From contig NZ_CP121647.1 in assembly GCF_029714305.1 (NCBI RefSeq), positions 1,260,501-1,324,500 of the forward strand: 64,000 bases of DNA, written 5' to 3'. This document shows, one piece after another, positions 62,244-64,000 of this stretch. The notes under the pieces are model-generated. The model was not told the origin of the DNA. It did no database searches and was given only the letters and a program-made list of their open reading frames with translations. The stretch is from Bradyrhizobium sp. CB3481 (GTDB lineage: Bacteria > Pseudomonadota > Alphaproteobacteria > Rhizobiales > Xanthobacteraceae). Each line of letters starts with the position of its first letter. The first letter of the stretch is position 1. The position numbers and the translations under genes were made by a program.

Positions 62244-63367
62244 TCTGTTTCCTCTTCCGCCGTCGGCGGTTCGTCGCTGAGCCCGGCGACCATCGTGAGA
62301 TCCGGTTTGGTGACCGCAAGCACCTTGAACATCGATCCCATGCCGCCGCGGCCGCTATCGGTCAGGCGTTTCAGCGCCGCGGAAATATCGGCGGACACTT
62401 CCGGCGAGGCCTTGCCCATCAGCGTGACTGCCCGCGTTTCGATGCCGAGCCGCTTGAGGAATTCGCCCTGCGTCACCGGGCCGTGAACGCGCGCGCCGAC
62501 GTCTTCCGCCGCGCGCGCCAGCGCCTGGAAGTCGACATGGGCAGTGACATCGGCCTGTCCCGGATTTTTCAGCGGATCGGCAAAGCTGTGGCGGGCGATC
62601 GCCTGGAAGGTGTCGCCGGCGTCGCTGCGCAGATGGCCGTAGTCGATGATCAGCGCCGCGCCGTCCTGGTCGCGCACCCGTGCGGCGATCTTCATCATCT
62701 CGTTGTCCGGCCGCCATTCGAATACGGCCCCGACGGGGGCGGCGCGCACCAGCGGCGGCAGCAATACTTCGAAGCGCGGTATCGGCTCGTCGGCGGCGGC
62801 GAATACCAGCTTGCCATTGGCGTCGAGGTCGACGACGCGCTCGTGCCAGCCGGTCTCGCGCTTGACCACCTGGTGGATCGGCAGCACGTCGAAATATTCG
62901 TTGGCGAGAATGACCGCCGGGCCCTCGGGCACGTCGTCGATGTTGTCATGCCAGGTGATGTTGCGGGCGCCTGACAGCGTCGCCTGCTGCTTCTCGCGCA
63001 GCACCGGATTGATCTCGACGAGATGGATCTGGATCGACTGATAAAGCGGCGGCAGCACCCTGACCGCGCGGAGCGCGTCCGCCATCATGGTGCCGCGGCC
63101 CGGGCCGAGTTCGACCAGGTGCAGCATCGGCGGCGAACCGATCGACTTCCATACCGAGGCCGTCCACAGGCCGAGCAGCTCGCCGAACATCTGGCTGACT
63201 TCGGGCGCGGTGGTGAAATCACCCTCGCGGCCGAGTGGATCGCGCGACACGTAATAGCCGTGCTGCGGATGAATCAGGCACAGCTCCATGTACCGCCAGA
63301 CCGGCATCGGTCCTGACGATTTGATCAGCTTGTGGATCTCCGCAAGTAACGGCGAGTATTCGGTCAC
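62240..63367 (-). CDS. class I SAM-dependent methyltransferase, MidA/NDUFAF7 family
   Basis: 375 residues. In mitochondria NDUFAF7 methylates an arginine of a complex I subunit; bacterial members are taken to do likewise. [63 protein letters not shown] and [14 protein letters not shown] are diagnostic. GTG 63367 overlaps the lgt stop (GTGA). Between lgt and pgeF, an order conserved in alphaproteobacteria. Confidence 0.9.
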   Translation of the reverse strand: MTEYSPLLAEIHKLIKSSGPMPVWRYMELCLIHPQHGYYVSRDPLGREGDFTTAPEVSQMFGELLGLWTASVWKSIGSPPMLHLVELGPGRGTMMADALRAVRVLPPLYQSIQIHLVEINPVLREKQQATLSGARNITWHDNIDDVPEGPAVILANEYFDVLPIHQVVKRETGWHERVVDLDANGKLVFAAADEPIPRFEVLLPPLVRAAPVGAVFEWRPDNEMMKIAARVRDQDGAALIIDYGHLRSDAGDTFQAIARHSFADPLKNPGQADVTAHVDFQALARAAEDVGARVHGPVTQGEFLKRLGIETRAVTLMGKASPEVSADISAALKRLTDSGRGGMGSMFKVLAVTKPDLTMVAGLSDEPPTAEEETE

Positions 63368-64000
63368 GGCCTGCCTTGAATCGACTTCTGCATGGGATCG
63401 GGCACCTTGCGGCGCCATGCCATCACAATAAGGATGGCCCCGGCAATGATCATCGGTACCGACAAAAGCATACCCATGGTCAGGCCGCCCCACAAAAATC
63501 CGAGCTGCGGGTCCGGTTCGCGGAAAAACTCGCTGGTAATGCGCGCAAGGCCGTAGATCGCGATGAAGCTGCCCAGGATCAGGCCCGGCCGTTTGAAGGC
63601 GCCCATCCGGACCATGATGGCCAGGACCGTAAACAGCAGGACGCCCTCGAGCGCCGCCTCATAGAGCTGGCTTGGGTGCCGGAAAAGATGGAGCGGGTCG
63701 TCGGGAAAGATCATTCTCCAGGGCACGCTGGCATCCGCCTCGCGCCCCCACAATTCGCCCTTGATGAAGTTGGCGAGCCTCCCGAAGAATATGCCCATCG
63801 GCGCGACGGCAGTCGTGATGTCGCCGAGCGACAGGATGGAAATGTTGTTCTTGAGCGCGAACAGCATCACGGCGGCGACGCAGCCGAGAAAGCCGCCGTG
63901 GAACGACATGCCGCCCTCCCACAGCTTGAAAATGGCGACCGGGTTCTGGATGAAAAAGCCGGGATTGTAGAACAGCACATAGCCGGTGCGGCCGCCGAGG
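63364..64000 (-). CDS. lgt: prolipoprotein diacylglyceryl transferase, partial
   Basis: The frame is open to the right edge, so the N-terminus is missing; 211 residues remain of about 280. [24 protein letters not shown] and [10 protein letters not shown] are the family signatures, with Arg and Asn residues that bind phosphatidylglycerol. Lgt attaches diacylglycerol to the lipobox Cys. Its stop overlaps the next start. Confidence 0.94.
   Translation of the reverse strand, partial: LGGRTGYVLFYNPGFFIQNPVAIFKLWEGGMSFHGGFLGCVAAVMLFALKNNISILSLGDITTAVAPMGIFFGRLANFIKGELWGREADASVPWRMIFPDDPLHLFRHPSQLYEAALEGVLLFTVLAIMVRMGAFKRPGLILGSFIAIYGLARITSEFFREPDPQLGFLWGGLTMGMLLSVPMIIAGAILIVMAWRRKVPDPMQKSIQGRP

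Noticed and set aside
1..64000. tRNA or rRNA genes, phage or defence systems.
   Set aside because: None of the intergenic stretches shows the needed conserved arms or protein families; most are REP-type repeats.

Overview
This 64 kb window is a high-GC chromosomal segment of an alphaproteobacterium of the order Rhizobiales, most like Bradyrhizobium/Rhodopseudomonas (Nitrobacteraceae). The evidence is the gene content and order (waaA-lpxK-DUF2093; pgsA-moaD-moaE-prmB; an FMN-riboswitch ribH2; paired M16 peptidases; a TipF-like EAL protein), the very close match of one enzyme to the fluoroacetate dehalogenase of R. palustris, and many palindromic intergenic repeats of bradyrhizobial type. Most of the window is core housekeeping sequence. 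I found no rRNA, tRNA, CRISPR array, intact insertion sequence, prophage or recognisable defence system.

Layout. 1-2.6 kb: lipid A/Kdo genes (acyltransferase tail, waaA, lpxK) with a convergent DUF2093 gene. 2.8-7.8 kb: a secreted dienelactone-hydrolase-like protein lacking its nucleophile, xseA, and a run of a membrane-anchored hydrolase, two membrane proteins and a winged-helix regulator. 7.9-11.7 kb: purD, an acyl-CoA dehydrogenase and a fluoroacetate dehalogenase homologue. 11.7-13.9 kb: a small accessory stretch of lower GC with a decayed serine recombinase, an unrecognised secreted protein and a DUF2934 protein. 13.9-25 kb: tadA, an RluB-type pseudouridine synthase with a long Arg/Asp-rich head, rsmD, mutL, a small secreted protein, a DUF2892/ECF sigma pair, arfB, two M16 peptidases. 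25-31 kb: lspA, ileS with a lysine-rich histone-like tail, an acetyltransferase, ribF, an orphan CheY. 31-40 kb: HAD phosphatase, TipF-like EAL protein, aminotransferase, prmB-moaE-moaD-pgsA, uvrC. 40-45 kb: an outer-membrane barrel protein with a palindromic upstream region, a cold-shock protein, rlmJ, secreted RNase T2 and small secreted proteins. 45-50 kb: a MarR/OmpR-type/EnvZ-type regulatory operon, then two different branched-chain aminotransferases in tandem. 50-57 kb: hisS, a 4-OT tautomerase, an FlK-fold thioesterase, proC, ybjN, a large membrane protein and a Bug-type solute receptor. 57-64 kb: FMN riboswitch-ribH2, an SDR, prs, a lipoprotein, and lgt-midA-pgeF running off the right edge.

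How the genes work together. Several groups look co-transcribed because starts and stops overlap by 4 bases: lgt/midA/pgeF, pgsA/moaD and moaE/prmB, the two M16 subunits, marR/response regulator, and DUF2892/sigma. The most unusual items are the lysine-rich tail on IleS together with loss of its zinc knuckle, the complete fluoroacetate dehalogenase active site plus a distant FlK-type thioesterase with a matching catalytic triad, the ECF sigma factor co-translated with a CPMC-containing membrane protein, the inverted repeats upstream of the barrel-protein gene and over the marR start, and the resolvase remnant in the accessory stretch. Start codons were chosen from Shine-Dalgarno spacing and overlap with neighbours; functions come from recognised motifs, and no database search was run.
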